From NCBI GenBank assembly GCA_900766165.1, contig CAAFUK010000065.1, positions 4,131 to 68,130 on the forward strand: DNA of 64,000 nucleotides, read 5' to 3'. The DNA comes from an uncultured Collinsella sp. (GTDB taxonomy: Bacteria; Actinomycetota; Coriobacteriia; Coriobacteriales; Coriobacteriaceae). Below, piece after piece: positions 37,601 to 45,077 of the stretch. Position 1 is the stretch's first letter; the number at the start of each line of letters is the position of its first letter. The notes under the pieces are model-generated. The model worked only from the letters and a program-made list of their open reading frames with translations, was not told the origin of the DNA and did not search any database. A program made the position numbers and the translations under genes.

Positions 37601-37916
37601 ACGTCGTATCGGATGTCGAAGACATCGCCGAAAGCGTAGTCAAAAAGTCCGATTTCCCGTCATCGATTGCTTGGACCGTCTTATCCGTCCAAATTCGGCC
37701 GACGTTTTGCGTCGTGACCTTGCCGCCGTCATAGCCGCCCGCCCAGAACTTCCAATGGTTGCTGGTGTCGTGGTCGACTATCTTTGTCGCTTCCGGTCCG
37801 TCCATTCCTGTGCTGGACCTGGCGTTGGCCTCGGGCAGCATGGCAAATGCTGCAGCCGGCAATACCAGCACTACGGCCAGTATCACCGCCAAGAGACCCC
37901 TCGTGTACTTACTCAT
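31671..37916 (-). CDS. Giant vWA-domain adhesin with tandem pilin-type repeats (N-terminal part of a frameshifted gene)
   Basis: 2081 residues. Signal peptide 1-33 (hydrophobic LLAVILAVVLVLPAAAFA). A vWA domain (about 105-370) has the MIDAS motif DASGS, so it is a pilus-tip-like adhesin. From about residue 690 come eleven Spy0128/FctA-type repeats of roughly 105-150 residues, each starting TKxLxGR and ending FxNxY, with the Lys, Glu (LRE) and Asn pattern of self-forming isopeptide bonds. Repeats 2-7 are very similar and nearly identical in places at DNA level. The frame ends in an acidic Glu/Ala/Asp stretch then an unrelated tail, whereas the correct sequence continues one frame away. GGGAG precedes the ATG. 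Confidence 0.88.
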   Translation of the reverse strand: MSKYTRGLLAVILAVVLVLPAAAFAMLPEANARSSTGMDGPEATKIVDHDTSNHWKFWAGGYDGGKVTTQNVGRIWTDKTVQAIDDGKSDFLTTLSAMSSTSDTTSLVSKPLDIVMVLDASGSMDDPMGGKGSPKRIVALKNAASHFIDTIAEQNKNVKDASKQHQVAIVKFAGKKSDKVGNDTYRDDGNTYNYSQTMLGLTVCKDGGAKSLKNTVNLIEPAGSTRADYGMDLAKGIAGREDAQKIVVFFTDGSPTSSNGFEAEVTKDAINIAKTIKSGGATIYTIGIFNGAKPGDDPTSSRTSNENKFMHAVSSNYPDATSSVSHGFFGTEKWNVNFGNPVAGASYYKSATNAAELDQVFKDISSAITSGKGFPTKVEGNNPNGSGYITFEDELGAFMQVDSFTGAEYNGKTYGAATKSTDGNIDTYTFDGELAHLVITVDCADENNPQRGDIVTVKVPASLIPLRRFTVDESAGTFVVDSTDAISPIRVAYASSVKAIARKNLFTPNNVPGLQDYINEHKDADSNTVSFCANKWTGDDAGDTVASFEPAATNSYYYFQKLTPVYTDAACTKLATEKPSGSKTYWYKDEFMAQNSSGAPYDDSVSIPVKGSELENCEGALVKDGDHWSIKADTARLAFINQLHTTKERVGGNPTDTARDVINPQWNNTKVVSGATKVNVYLGNNGKISFTLNTTPTTLTTADFGLTKVLEGRDWTDEDKFEFGLTSEDNAPMPRSTTAFATKGHADISFGEIAYDKPGTYVYKVSEKHAGTTVDGIAYSKNVAEFTVTVTPNAKGKLEASVKKTSGEVEFKNTYTANPAESSVTDQITVTKVLTGHKLQDNEFSFELVEGEGEDASVVETVKNDANGNVAFSAIKYTEIGQHIYTLREVKGNAGGIAYDKTVYTVVTTIADNGKGQLVATHKLKGAEDVKKIEFKNSYTVTPKSSSVTDQITATKSLTGRKLAAGEFSFELVEGDKVVATGTNDASGNITMGTVKYDKAGTHTYTLREVNGGTTSKGIAYDGKTYTIVTTITDEGDGTLKAEHVLKDAKAAEFKNSYNLTPTESSVTDQVKATKFLTGRALAAGEFSFELVEGDKVVATGKNAADGTVVMDKITYDKPGKHTYTLREVRGNVGGITYDAATYTIETVVKDNGDGTLGVEHKLKGADEAKFTNSYEPGSKSSSVTDQITAIKSLDGRDLKAGEFRFELVEGNNVVATGTNNADGKIVMDSVTYTAAGEHTYMLRETKAGATENGITYSTSEYTIVTIVKDNGDGALSVEHKLQNADEAIFENTYTVAPKSSSVTDQITATKFLTGRDLKEGEFSFELVEGNDVVATGKNDARGKITMSPIEYTAAGKHTYTLREVPGDAGNGITYDGKTYTIETTVTDNGKGELVVKHELNGADEAKFNNSYKPNPGEFSVTDQITATKSLTGRDLKEGEFSFELVEGDKVVATGTNDASGNITMGAVKYTEAGKHTYTLREVKGGTTSKGITYSDAKYTIETTITDNGDGTLKAEHVLKDLTAATFKNTYSVTPTDADLDFGLSKAVDGRAWTDSDEFSFTITAAEGTPLPDPATVTVSKKDAKDGIAAINFGKIRYTAAGTYKYEIRENAGNAAGMTYDGHVATAEVTVTENGEGVLTANVTKKESGRFTNTYRTELDYAAAGGLKLSKSLSGRPMTEGQFTFTVKPADEASANALGLLPGANNFQSPATAEATVGLIDILAGHEVKFTQADAGKTFKYTVAEKNDGKPGYTYDNAERTVTIVIADDGAGTLTATTTVSGGPEGTHTTVHKSGENKVESALVPFHNSYSATTNTPGGTAAQVVATKTLTGRPMADGEFWFGIAYQGELVAYENLKPNIGGHVSFDTLRYDTKMLANLEAAGLAYRTDKDGKLAWTINYTAYEDLFGLPNGVSATTWSFGFKVIVVDNGDGTLTATVDYGGVEPLFENVYGAEAVDAALTGIKKLQAAEGLTPADITGKFTFTVTADESGAPMPERTTATNDAAGNVDFGKIHFTLEDLNRALGVTDDATDKAEADEADEAEADEAEAEEADTDANADEPSDEPEPAAPPLRARTPLLTR

Positions 37917-37968
37917 CGCGTCTCCCTTCTCGCGGGCTCAGACCTTGCATCAGCCTAAAGTTACGGAA

Positions 37969-38048
37969 TGAGACACAATTAGGGCAGGTGACACATGTTC
38001 CAGATTCTGTTTTGGGCGTGAGACAAATGTCTCACCAAAGTTGAGACA
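37969..38048. promoter_or_regulatory. Four TGAGACA boxes upstream of the adhesin
   Basis: TGAGACA occurs at 37969-37975, 38019-38025 and 38042-38048, with an inverted copy TGTCTCA at 38028-38034; the middle pair forms TGAGACAAATGTCTCA. The word is too frequent for chance in 80 bp and looks like a regulator-binding cluster. Confidence 0.5.
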
Positions 38049-38090
38049 CGAGCGTTTTCGCAGGAAAATAGGTGCGACTCAGAGCCATCG

Positions 38091-38120
38091 GGCCAAAATG
38101 ATCCGTTTTCCTCCGTCCCC
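38091..38120 (-). repeat. GGACGGAGGAAAACGG motif, copy 2
   Basis: Minus-strand GGGGACGGAGGAAAACGGAT followed by CATTTTGGCC, 37 bp before A element copy 2. Confidence 0.7.
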
Positions 38121-38157
38121 GGGGGCTCAAGGGCTGGCACCGATATGGCGCCATTTC

Positions 38158-38309
38158 AAAACTATGCCGGATTACGGGGCTAAGCTCGGAGACCTCATCC
38201 ATACCCCCTATTTTTGAAAAACAGCAAGCGATCTACCTGCGGTTTTGTTTTTGCGATTTTCCGTATGGTCGGAGGTTCGCTATCCAGCCCCGTAATCCGG
38301 CATAGTTTT
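38158..38309. repeat. Nested palindromic element A, copy 2
   Basis: 152 bp with 24-bp perfect arms (38158-38181 and 38286-38309). The arms read GGATTACGGG/CCCGTAATCC where copy 1 has GGTTTACGGG/CCCGTAAACC: both arms changed together, keeping the pairing. Same length and inner modules as copy 1. Confidence 0.8.
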
Positions 38310-38341
38310 GTTCGCGACGGCACAGCCGCGCGTTTAAGCGC

Positions 38342-38375
38342 GGGGCCGGTGGGGCATTTTTGCCCCGCCGGCCCC
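38342..38375 (-). terminator. Strong hairpin after the hydrogenase operon
   Basis: GGGGCCGGTGGGGCA and GCCCCGCCGGCCCC pair around a TTTTT loop (plus strand). No T-run follows on the minus strand, so termination efficiency is uncertain. Confidence 0.55.
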
Positions 38376-38407
38376 CATTCCAGCGCAATGCCAGCCCCAT
38401 TCCAGAG

Positions 38408-38749
38408 CTACTCCGGTTTGGTTTCTACCGTGGGAGTCTTGTCCGCCGCGACTGGAGTGCGCGCGGTGTCCATAGTCAGGCAGCGCTTGGGGCAGCTCTC
38501 GATGCACTCGCCGCACACGACGCAGGCGTACGGATCAATCGACCACGTTCCACCCTTGCGATCGACCGCGAGCGCGCCCGCCGGGCAGCGGCGCGCGCAC
38601 ATGCCGCAGCAAATGCACACGTCCATGTCGTTAACGATGTGCCCGCGCAGGCGCTCGGGCGCCGTCAGCTTCTCCTGCGGATAGCACACCGTGACCGGCT
38701 GCTTGACCATAGAGCCCAAGGCCGTCTTGGCAAATGTCAGCAAACTCAT
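38408..38749 (-). CDS. echF: Ech-type hydrogenase ferredoxin subunit (EchF/NuoI-like)
   Basis: 113 residues with two [4Fe-4S] motifs, CICCGMCARRCP and CVVCGECIESCP. It carries electrons between soluble ferredoxin and the hydrogenase small subunit. Last gene of the operon, 7 bp after the large subunit gene. A hydrogenase-4/formate hydrogenlyase HycF role is an alternative, but no formate dehydrogenase is nearby. Confidence 0.88.
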   Translation of the reverse strand: MSLLTFAKTALGSMVKQPVTVCYPQEKLTAPERLRGHIVNDMDVCICCGMCARRCPAGALAVDRKGGTWSIDPYACVVCGECIESCPKRCLTMDTARTPVAADKTPTVETKPE

Positions 38750-38756
38750 GCCGTGC

Positions 38757-39845
38757 CTACCTTTCCGTGCAGCTAATGCAGGGGTCGATGGTCAGGATAA
38801 TCATGGGCACGTTGGCAAGGAGCACGCCCTGCAGCGCATGCGTCAGACCCGCCAGGTTTTGCGACGTCGGCGTGCGCACGCGGAAACGGTCCAGATTCTT
38901 GGTGCCGTTGCCGCGCACATAGTAATACGCCTCGCCACGCGGCTGCTCAATTACAACCTCGCCGCGCGCGCCGTCGGCCGGCGTAAGCTTGGTGCGCCCG
39001 CCGATACCGTCGTGCGGGATCTTGCCCACCAGCTCTTTGATGATGTCCATGGTCTGCGTGACCTCGGCGCAACGAACCTGGCAGCGGGCATAGCAGTCGC
39101 CGTCGGTAGCAACGATGGGCTCAAACGCGGCCAAGTCCGCATAGGCGCCGTCACCGAACATGCGCACGTCGTAATCCACGCCCGAGGCGCGCCCAAACGG
39201 ACCGACCATCGAAAGCTCCAGCGCGTCTTTCTTGCTAATCACGCCCACGCCATGCAGGCGCTCGCCGCAGCTGTTGTCGTCCAAAAACGTATGCACCAGG
39301 GCCTCGTAGTCAGGACGCATGGCATCGAGCGTCTGGACAATGCCCGCCAGCTCGGAGTCCTCGATATCGTGCTTAAGGCCGCCGATCTCGTTAATCGACA
39401 GAATCACGCGCCCGCCGCAAGTGCTCTCAAAAATCTTGAGTATCTGCTCGCGCAGGGTCCATGACCGATAGAACAGCGCCTCGAAGCCAAAGGCGTCGGC
39501 GAGCAGGCCCAGCCACAGCAGGTGCGAGTGAATGCGCGAAAGCTCATGCAAAATGGTGCGGATATACTGCACGCGGCCGGGCACCTCGATGTCGAGCATG
39601 CGCTCGCAGGCGCTGGCATAGCCGTAGCTGTGGCCCACGGCGCAGATGCCGCAGATGCGCTCGGCGATGTAGCCAAACTGGTGCATGTCGCGCTTTTCGG
39701 TGAGCTTCTCGAGTCCGCGGTGCACAAAGCCGATCTGCGGAATTGCCTCGAGAACGCGGTCGTCCTCGATCACCAGGTCCAAATGAAGCGGCTCGGGCAG
39801 CACCGGGTGCTGCGGGCCAAACGGAATAACGGAGCGATGTGCCAT
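38757..39845 (-). CDS. echE: Group 4 [NiFe] hydrogenase large subunit (EchE)
   Basis: 362 residues. Nickel ligands are intact: RICGIC near residue 63 and DPCISC at the extreme C-terminus. The protein ends three residues later (TER), so no long C-terminal peptide has to be removed by a maturation protease, as in some Ech and CooH enzymes. It is homologous to NuoD. The active site couples proton reduction or H2 oxidation to ion movement. No hyp maturation genes are in the window. Confidence 0.93.
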   Translation of the reverse strand: MAHRSVIPFGPQHPVLPEPLHLDLVIEDDRVLEAIPQIGFVHRGLEKLTEKRDMHQFGYIAERICGICAVGHSYGYASACERMLDIEVPGRVQYIRTILHELSRIHSHLLWLGLLADAFGFEALFYRSWTLREQILKIFESTCGGRVILSINEIGGLKHDIEDSELAGIVQTLDAMRPDYEALVHTFLDDNSCGERLHGVGVISKKDALELSMVGPFGRASGVDYDVRMFGDGAYADLAAFEPIVATDGDCYARCQVRCAEVTQTMDIIKELVGKIPHDGIGGRTKLTPADGARGEVVIEQPRGEAYYYVRGNGTKNLDRFRVRTPTSQNLAGLTHALQGVLLANVPMIILTIDPCISCTER

Positions 39846-39850
39846 GGACC

Positions 39851-40549
39851 TTACGCCTCCTTTTTCTGCTTGTCGCGGGCGGCCTTGGCGGCAAGCACCG
39901 CGCGGACCTTGGCTGCTTTCTCGGGATCCATGGCAGCGAGCTTTGCCTCCATCTCGGCAGCCTTGAGCGCGGCCTTGGCAGCGGCATCGTCATGCTGGGC
40001 ATCGGAGCCGGCAGCCGCAGCGGGCTGAGCGACGGCAGCGCCCGCAGCGCCCTCCCCTGCAGCAGCCGCAGCGGCGGCCTTTTCGGCCGCGGCCTTGCGC
40101 GCCTTGGCCTCGGCGGCGGCACGGACCTTCATGGCCTTCTCGCGCGCGGCCTTCACCTCGGGCGTGATAACGCTCATGGGCTCGGCCGTCGAGACCTGGT
40201 AGAAAAAGCCCTTAAAGTCGATCTGCATATCGGTGATGGCAAGGCCAAACAGGTCGTGTGCCTCGTTCTCAAACGGGAACACCGCCGGATAGTACGAGCT
40301 GATGGACGGGATCTCCTGGTACTGGTCGATACCCTCGACCACCAGATTCTCAATCGCATAGCTACCGTCCTGCGCAATGTGCTCCTGGGCGGCGCGGACG
40401 TTGATAAACGTATAGACCAGGCGATACGAACCGTCGTCTACGCAGCGCTCGGCGTGCATCTGCACAAAGCGCGCGCCGGCGCCCTTGAGCGCCTGCACAT
40501 GCGACAGCAGCTCATCGATCCCGACGGTGGTATAGATTGCCTTTTGCAT
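39851..40549 (-). CDS. echD: Ech-type hydrogenase NuoC-like subunit (EchD) with alanine/lysine-rich tail
   Basis: 232 residues. Residues 1-140 are NuoC/EchD-like (PAVFPFENEAHDLFGL is the 30-kDa subunit signature). Residues 145-232 are an alanine- and lysine-rich helical tail not normal for the family. TAATG overlap with echC and a 5-bp gap to echE. Confidence 0.87.
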   Translation of the reverse strand: MQKAIYTTVGIDELLSHVQALKGAGARFVQMHAERCVDDGSYRLVYTFINVRAAQEHIAQDGSYAIENLVVEGIDQYQEIPSISSYYPAVFPFENEAHDLFGLAITDMQIDFKGFFYQVSTAEPMSVITPEVKAAREKAMKVRAAAEAKARKAAAEKAAAAAAAGEGAAGAAVAQPAAAAGSDAQHDDAAAKAALKAAEMEAKLAAMDPEKAAKVRAVLAAKAARDKQKKEA

Positions 40550-41163
40550 TACTCGGCCTCCTTTGCAGCGGCGGGCTCGTCGGACGTACCGCCAGCCGCG
40601 GCGGGCGCGCCGCCAGCCGCGGGCGCATCGTCAGCGCCATCCCCGGCCCCCGCAGCTGCCACAAACCCGTCCTCGCCCAGCTCAACGCCACCGTCCCAGG
40701 TAGCGGCGCCGCCCACAGTGAGCGGGTCGCCACCGGCGCGCATCACGGCCTCCTTCTGGTCCAGGATGCCGCACGCCTCCACGATGGCATCGATCACCGT
40801 CTCGGGGCGAATGGCGCACCCGGGCGCGTACACGTCCACGGGAATCGCGCGGTCCACGCCGCCGATCACGTTGTAGGCATCGCGGAACACGCCACCCGAG
40901 CACGCGCAGATGCCGCACGCCACCACGCACTTGGGCTCGAGCATCTGGTTGTAAATCTGACGCACGACGGGCAGGTTCTGGGCATTGACCGACCCCGTCA
41001 CCAAAAAGATATCCGCATGCTTGGGGTTGCCGGTGTTGACCACGCCAAAGCGCTCCGCATCGAACAGCGGCGTGAGCGAGGCCAGCACCTCGATATCGCA
41101 TCCGTTGCAGCTCGAGCCGTCGTAATGAATAACCCACGGCGAGCGCGACATTTTATGATCCAT
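40549..41163 (-). CDS. echC: Ech-type hydrogenase small subunit (EchC/NuoB-like)
   Basis: 204 residues. Ligands for the proximal [4Fe-4S] cluster are seen in SSCNGCDIE, VACGICACSGG and VYAPGCAIRPE. As in EchD, the tail (about 150-204) is a low-complexity Ala/Gly/Glu extension. AGGAGG lies 8 nt before the ATG. Passes electrons from EchF to EchE. Confidence 0.9.
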   Translation of the reverse strand: MDHKMSRSPWVIHYDGSSCNGCDIEVLASLTPLFDAERFGVVNTGNPKHADIFLVTGSVNAQNLPVVRQIYNQMLEPKCVVACGICACSGGVFRDAYNVIGGVDRAIPVDVYAPGCAIRPETVIDAIVEACGILDQKEAVMRAGGDPLTVGGAATWDGGVELGEDGFVAAAGAGDGADDAPAAGGAPAAAGGTSDEPAAAKEAE

Positions 41164-41175
41164 AGATGCCGCCTC

Positions 41176-44058
41176 CTAAATAAACACGTCGACGAGGATG
41201 GGCATAAGGTTGAGCAGGCCAAACACCAGCGCCACGCCCCAGCCGAGCTTAAAGCAGCTGCGCCAGGTGCTGCGTGCGAAGGTGTTGTCGATCAGCACCT
41301 CGACAAAATACGTCGCGACCATCACGACCAGGGCAACCACCCAGCTCACGGGGTTGTCCCAGACAAAGAACATGCCCACCCACATCAAAAACAGCACGGT
41401 CTCGCACCAGTGCATAAGGGTCATCTTGGCCAGCGTGCCGCCGCTCATCTCGGTGGCGACGCCCTGGACGATCTCCTGATGCGCATGATGCGAGTACGAA
41501 AGGTCAAACGGCGACTTGCGCAGCTTGATGGTAAGCACCGCGAGCAACGCGAGGAAAATGGGCGCGCTGTGCACGATGATGGGGGCCGACTGCCCCGTCA
41601 CGGCGATGGAATCAAAGCTATCGGTGGCAAGGTACAGGCCCACGCTCATCAGCAGAACGGCGGGCTCGTAGCTCATAACCTGCAGCAGCTCGCGGTCGGC
41701 GCCGACCTGGGCAAACGGACTTTGCGTCGAGGCGGACGCCAGCACCACAAAGATTGCGGCGAGCGTCACCATAAAAGCGCACAGCAGCGTGTTGGAGCCC
41801 GACACAAAGATGCCGCCGCCCACGACGGTGAAGATGAGCGCGCACGCCATGTAGGTATCGTCCATGGTGTTTACGCTGGCGGGGGCCTTGCGCAGCAACT
41901 TGGCAACGTCGTAGAAGGGCTGCAGCAGGCGCGGGCCCACGCGGCCCTGCATGCGGGCCGAAAGCTTGCGGTCAAGGCCGTCAATCAAACCGCCCACAAG
42001 CGGTGCCAGCAAGACAAACGCCACGGTGCCAATAAAAATGCCCACGACGCCCGAGCCTTCGAAATACTTGCCGCGCAGCACCGAGGGCGCGCTCATGGCA
42101 AGTCGCTCGGGCCCAATCCACGCGCAACACAGCAGCGCAAACAAGATAATGCTGCAGCACACGACGCTACCCACGGGGCTAATACGCTTCTCGCCAAGGG
42201 CGTCCTCCGAGTACCAATTGCGCTTTTCGGCCTTTACCTCGTGTCCCATCGAGCCGCGGAAATGGCGGTAATTTTCGGTTCCCACGCCCGAAAGATATAC
42301 GTTTACATGCGGTTTGTTGCTCACACGGAATGAAGTCAGCAGCACCACGGCGATAAAAGCCACGATAACCACCATCAGATACATGGCGTCCTTGCCAATA
42401 ACGTACGGCACGCGGCCAAACACCATGGCCAAGTAAGGCGACACCAGGCCGCTCGAGATAACCGGGAACGCCACGCAGCACAGAATCAGCAGCGCGGCGA
42501 TGGTGTTGAGCGCCATCCATTCGGTCTTATGGACATTGACCTCAACGTTTTGAGCCGTGGGGTCGACGCCCGAGAGCTTGGCCAGCCACTTGCCCCAGAA
42601 GAAGAACGTCGCGGCCGAGCCAAAGGCAAGCACCATGATCATGAGCACGTTGCCGGTCTGCGCGAACGCCACCAGGGCGCCCCACTTGGACACGAGCATG
42701 CCAAACGGCGCCACGAACATGCCCATGATGCCCAGCATCATCAGGCGCGTCAGGTGCGGCATGCGACTGAACATACCGTCCATGTCCTCGATATTGCGGC
42801 TGCCGATATGATGCTCAGCCGTGCCCACGCACAGGAACAGCAGCGACTTGGCCACCGTGTGGAACAGGATCAGGAAGATGGCCGCCCATACGGCCTCGGG
42901 CGCGCCGACACCCAGGCAGGCACTGATGAGGCCCAAGTTGGAAATGGTGGAGTACGCGAGCACGCGTTTGGCGTTGCTCTGCGAGATGGCCATGAGGGCA
43001 GCGAGCAAAAACGTGATGGCACCCACACTCGTGACCATAAAGCCGGTCACGGGATAGATGGCATAGAGCGGGCTCAGCTTGACCATCAGGAACACGCCGG
43101 CTTTGACCATGGTGGACGAGTGCAGCAGGGCGCTCGTGGGCGTGGGGGCAACCATGGCACCCAACAGCCACGTGTGGAACGGCATCTGTGCGGCCTTGGT
43201 GAGTGCGGCGAGCGACAGCAGGATGACCGGCATCACCAGCAGCGCGGATTGCGCGGTTCCGGCGCCGGAAAGCTCGATCATGCCCGAGATGGTCAGCGGC
43301 ATGTCGTTAACGTGCAGGTACATGAGGCCGGCCAAAAACGCGATGCCGCCCAGCATGTTGAGGATGATCTGGGTGAAGGCGTTTTTAATGGCCTCGGGCG
43401 TGCGCGTGTAGCCAATCATAAGGAACGAGCACACGGTGGTGATTTCCCAGCCGCAGAACAGCCACTCAAGGTTGTCGCTCGTCACGATGACGAACATGGC
43501 CGAGAGGAACAGGAACATGAGCGCCAGGAACTGCGGGCGACGGTCGGGCGCGGTCTGCCCGCGCAGCGCAGCCTCGTGCTCGTCATGGGCCTGGAAGTCC
43601 TTCATGTAGCCCAGGGCATACACGCAGATAAGGCTGCCGACGATGCCGACGGCGAGGACCATGATCACACTCATGTAGTCCAGGTAGAGAGGCGTTGCCG
43701 TGACGGCCTCGGCCGCGGGCAGCGTCATGGCTGCAAAGGCGAGCGAACCCACCAGCTGGACTATGCCGAGCACCGTGGTGAGCGCGTTCCTATATTTGTA
43801 CGCGTTGTACAGGATGACGGCGCACAGGATGACATCGATGGCGGAGCTGATGATCGAGAGCGCATGCGAGGTGCCGGGGGCAACCTCAAAGCTCTGCGGA
43901 CCCGTGCCAAAAAACATGACGGCGACTACAACTGTCACCGCCATAATAATGCCGGAACCTATGAGCCCCACCGCATCGCGGGCGCGGTCACCGCGCGCGA
44001 GCAGCATGCCCAGCGCCGGTACCAGCGGAAACAGGGTAAGGAAATACAGTAGCGTCAT
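41176..44058 (-). CDS. Fused EchA-EchB: antiporter-like (NuoL/M) and NuoH-like membrane subunits in one polypeptide
   Basis: 960 residues. Residues 1-640 are a Mrp/NuoL-type ion channel subunit (YTRTPEAIKNAFTQIILNMLGG; APTPTSALLHSSTMVKAGVF; LFHTVAKSLLFLCVG). Residues 650-960 are NuoH/EchB-like, with DRKLSARMQGRVGPRLLQPF and a later SPFDLSYSHH motif. The two are normally separate echA and echB genes; here no stop or restart lies between them. First gene of the operon, which otherwise follows the standard echABCDEF order. GGAG lies 7 nt before the ATG. Confidence 0.9.
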   Translation of the reverse strand: MTLLYFLTLFPLVPALGMLLARGDRARDAVGLIGSGIIMAVTVVVAVMFFGTGPQSFEVAPGTSHALSIISSAIDVILCAVILYNAYKYRNALTTVLGIVQLVGSLAFAAMTLPAAEAVTATPLYLDYMSVIMVLAVGIVGSLICVYALGYMKDFQAHDEHEAALRGQTAPDRRPQFLALMFLFLSAMFVIVTSDNLEWLFCGWEITTVCSFLMIGYTRTPEAIKNAFTQIILNMLGGIAFLAGLMYLHVNDMPLTISGMIELSGAGTAQSALLVMPVILLSLAALTKAAQMPFHTWLLGAMVAPTPTSALLHSSTMVKAGVFLMVKLSPLYAIYPVTGFMVTSVGAITFLLAALMAISQSNAKRVLAYSTISNLGLISACLGVGAPEAVWAAIFLILFHTVAKSLLFLCVGTAEHHIGSRNIEDMDGMFSRMPHLTRLMMLGIMGMFVAPFGMLVSKWGALVAFAQTGNVLMIMVLAFGSAATFFFWGKWLAKLSGVDPTAQNVEVNVHKTEWMALNTIAALLILCCVAFPVISSGLVSPYLAMVFGRVPYVIGKDAMYLMVVIVAFIAVVLLTSFRVSNKPHVNVYLSGVGTENYRHFRGSMGHEVKAEKRNWYSEDALGEKRISPVGSVVCCSIILFALLCCAWIGPERLAMSAPSVLRGKYFEGSGVVGIFIGTVAFVLLAPLVGGLIDGLDRKLSARMQGRVGPRLLQPFYDVAKLLRKAPASVNTMDDTYMACALIFTVVGGGIFVSGSNTLLCAFMVTLAAIFVVLASASTQSPFAQVGADRELLQVMSYEPAVLLMSVGLYLATDSFDSIAVTGQSAPIIVHSAPIFLALLAVLTIKLRKSPFDLSYSHHAHQEIVQGVATEMSGGTLAKMTLMHWCETVLFLMWVGMFFVWDNPVSWVVALVVMVATYFVEVLIDNTFARSTWRSCFKLGWGVALVFGLLNLMPILVDVFI

Positions 44059-44308
44059 ACCATCACTCCCCCATGCAAAAACGCTGCAATTGTTTAACGT
44101 TATAGCTCAATTGAGGAGTAGCGGCGGCAGGTTTTCGGTCAACTGGGGAGTTTTAGGCGTACGGGGCAAGGGCACGTCCGCTTTGGAGCAGAGAGACGAC
44201 GCTCCCCTATCGCAGCGACAGGCGCGCGGGCCACTGCGCGCGGTTTATTGGCCACTTTGGAGGATGTCCCGACAGGCTCGCGCCGGTCCAAAAAGTTGGC
44301 GCGGCAAG
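44059..44308. other. Upstream region of the hydrogenase operon
   Basis: No gene. On the minus strand a -10-like TATAAC (44099-44104) abuts a CTCAATTGAG palindrome (44106-44115), a candidate promoter/operator for the hydrogenase operon. The rest shows nothing recognisable. Confidence 0.4.
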
Positions 44309-44330
44309 AAAAATGCGCCCCTGTGGGCGC
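44309..44330 (-). terminator. Terminator of the HTH gene
   Basis: Minus-strand GCGCCC, ACAG loop, GGGCGC, then ATTTTT. Confidence 0.75.
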
Positions 44331-44343
44331 ACCATCCCGTTTG

Positions 44344-44748
44344 CTATTCCGCCTTTTTAACGCGCGGTTTGCGACCGCGCGGCTTATCGACCAGTGCGGC
44401 CTCACCGCTCTCGCGGTACTGACGGCACCAAGCCTTGACCGAAGACTCGCTGGGAATCTTGTGCTTGATCATGGCCTCGCGAACCGTCAAGCCGTTTTCC
44501 AGACGGTCCTTAACCACAGCGAGCTTTACGTCGTACGAGTAGGTGTGATGATGCGAACCGGCATTGAGAACGGCGCCGGCACCGCCCACGGCATACGCGC
44601 GGGCCCACTGACGAGCCGTGGCCTGGGGAATGCCAAGCTCCGCGGCGAGGGCGCGATGACCGACCCCCTCTTGGAGGATCTCGACGGCGCGCTGCCTAAC
44701 CTCAGGCGCATGCGTGCGAGTCCTAGTTGCTTCCGACATACCTGCCAC
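44344..44748 (-). CDS. Orphan helix-turn-helix protein resembling IS3-type OrfA
   Basis: 134 residues with two HTH segments (ALAAELGIPQATARQWARAY and MIKHKIPSESSVKAWCRQYR) and a basic RGRKPRVKK tail, the layout of the IS3 OrfA DNA-binding subunit. No OrfB integrase follows; the next gene is the hydrogenase operon, and no terminal repeats were found. The start may be GTG 44748 (AAGG upstream) or ATG 44739. It is either a domesticated regulator or a transposon remnant. Confidence 0.65.
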   Translation of the reverse strand: MAGMSEATRTRTHAPEVRQRAVEILQEGVGHRALAAELGIPQATARQWARAYAVGGAGAVLNAGSHHHTYSYDVKLAVVKDRLENGLTVREAMIKHKIPSESSVKAWCRQYRESGEAALVDKPRGRKPRVKKAE

Positions 44749-45077
44749 TTCTTAGCCTTAACCGTTAATCTGCTTTCTTACGTGCAAGTTAGATAGTAGC
44801 ATTTTACTGTTTGCTCAAAGCAGTTAATTAAAATAGACGCGGCGTTATCTGGGCATTTGGCACCAAATTACGACATTTCTTTATCGATTATTTACGCTGG
44901 TAGCTGACTCGCAGCTAATCGTCATTCGCTTGTCAACAAAATTGGCATCTCTTTATGTCCTTTGGTATAGAGGATATAGTTATTAACCCCTCCCCCAATA
45001 ATTTTGAGTGATCTGCAAGACAGTAGACGTCCTCACTCCTCATGATTACCGCGCATTGCCATCCACCGGAGCAAAAC
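44749..45077. other. AT-rich gap without a recognisable gene
   Basis: About 330 bp, distinctly richer in A+T than the neighbours. Contains promoter-like words (TATAGAGGATATAGTTATTA near 44966-44985) but no conserved frame, repeat or clear RNA structure that I can identify. Could hold a small RNA or be transferred DNA. Confidence 0.4.

Noticed and set aside
31671..37916. Tandem repeats considered as a CRISPR array
   Set aside because: Repeats are about 350 bp, protein-coding, in frame and match pilin-type domains; there are no short spacers.
44749..45077. AT-rich gap as a replication origin
   Set aside because: No DnaA-box cluster and no dnaA, dnaN or parAB genes nearby.
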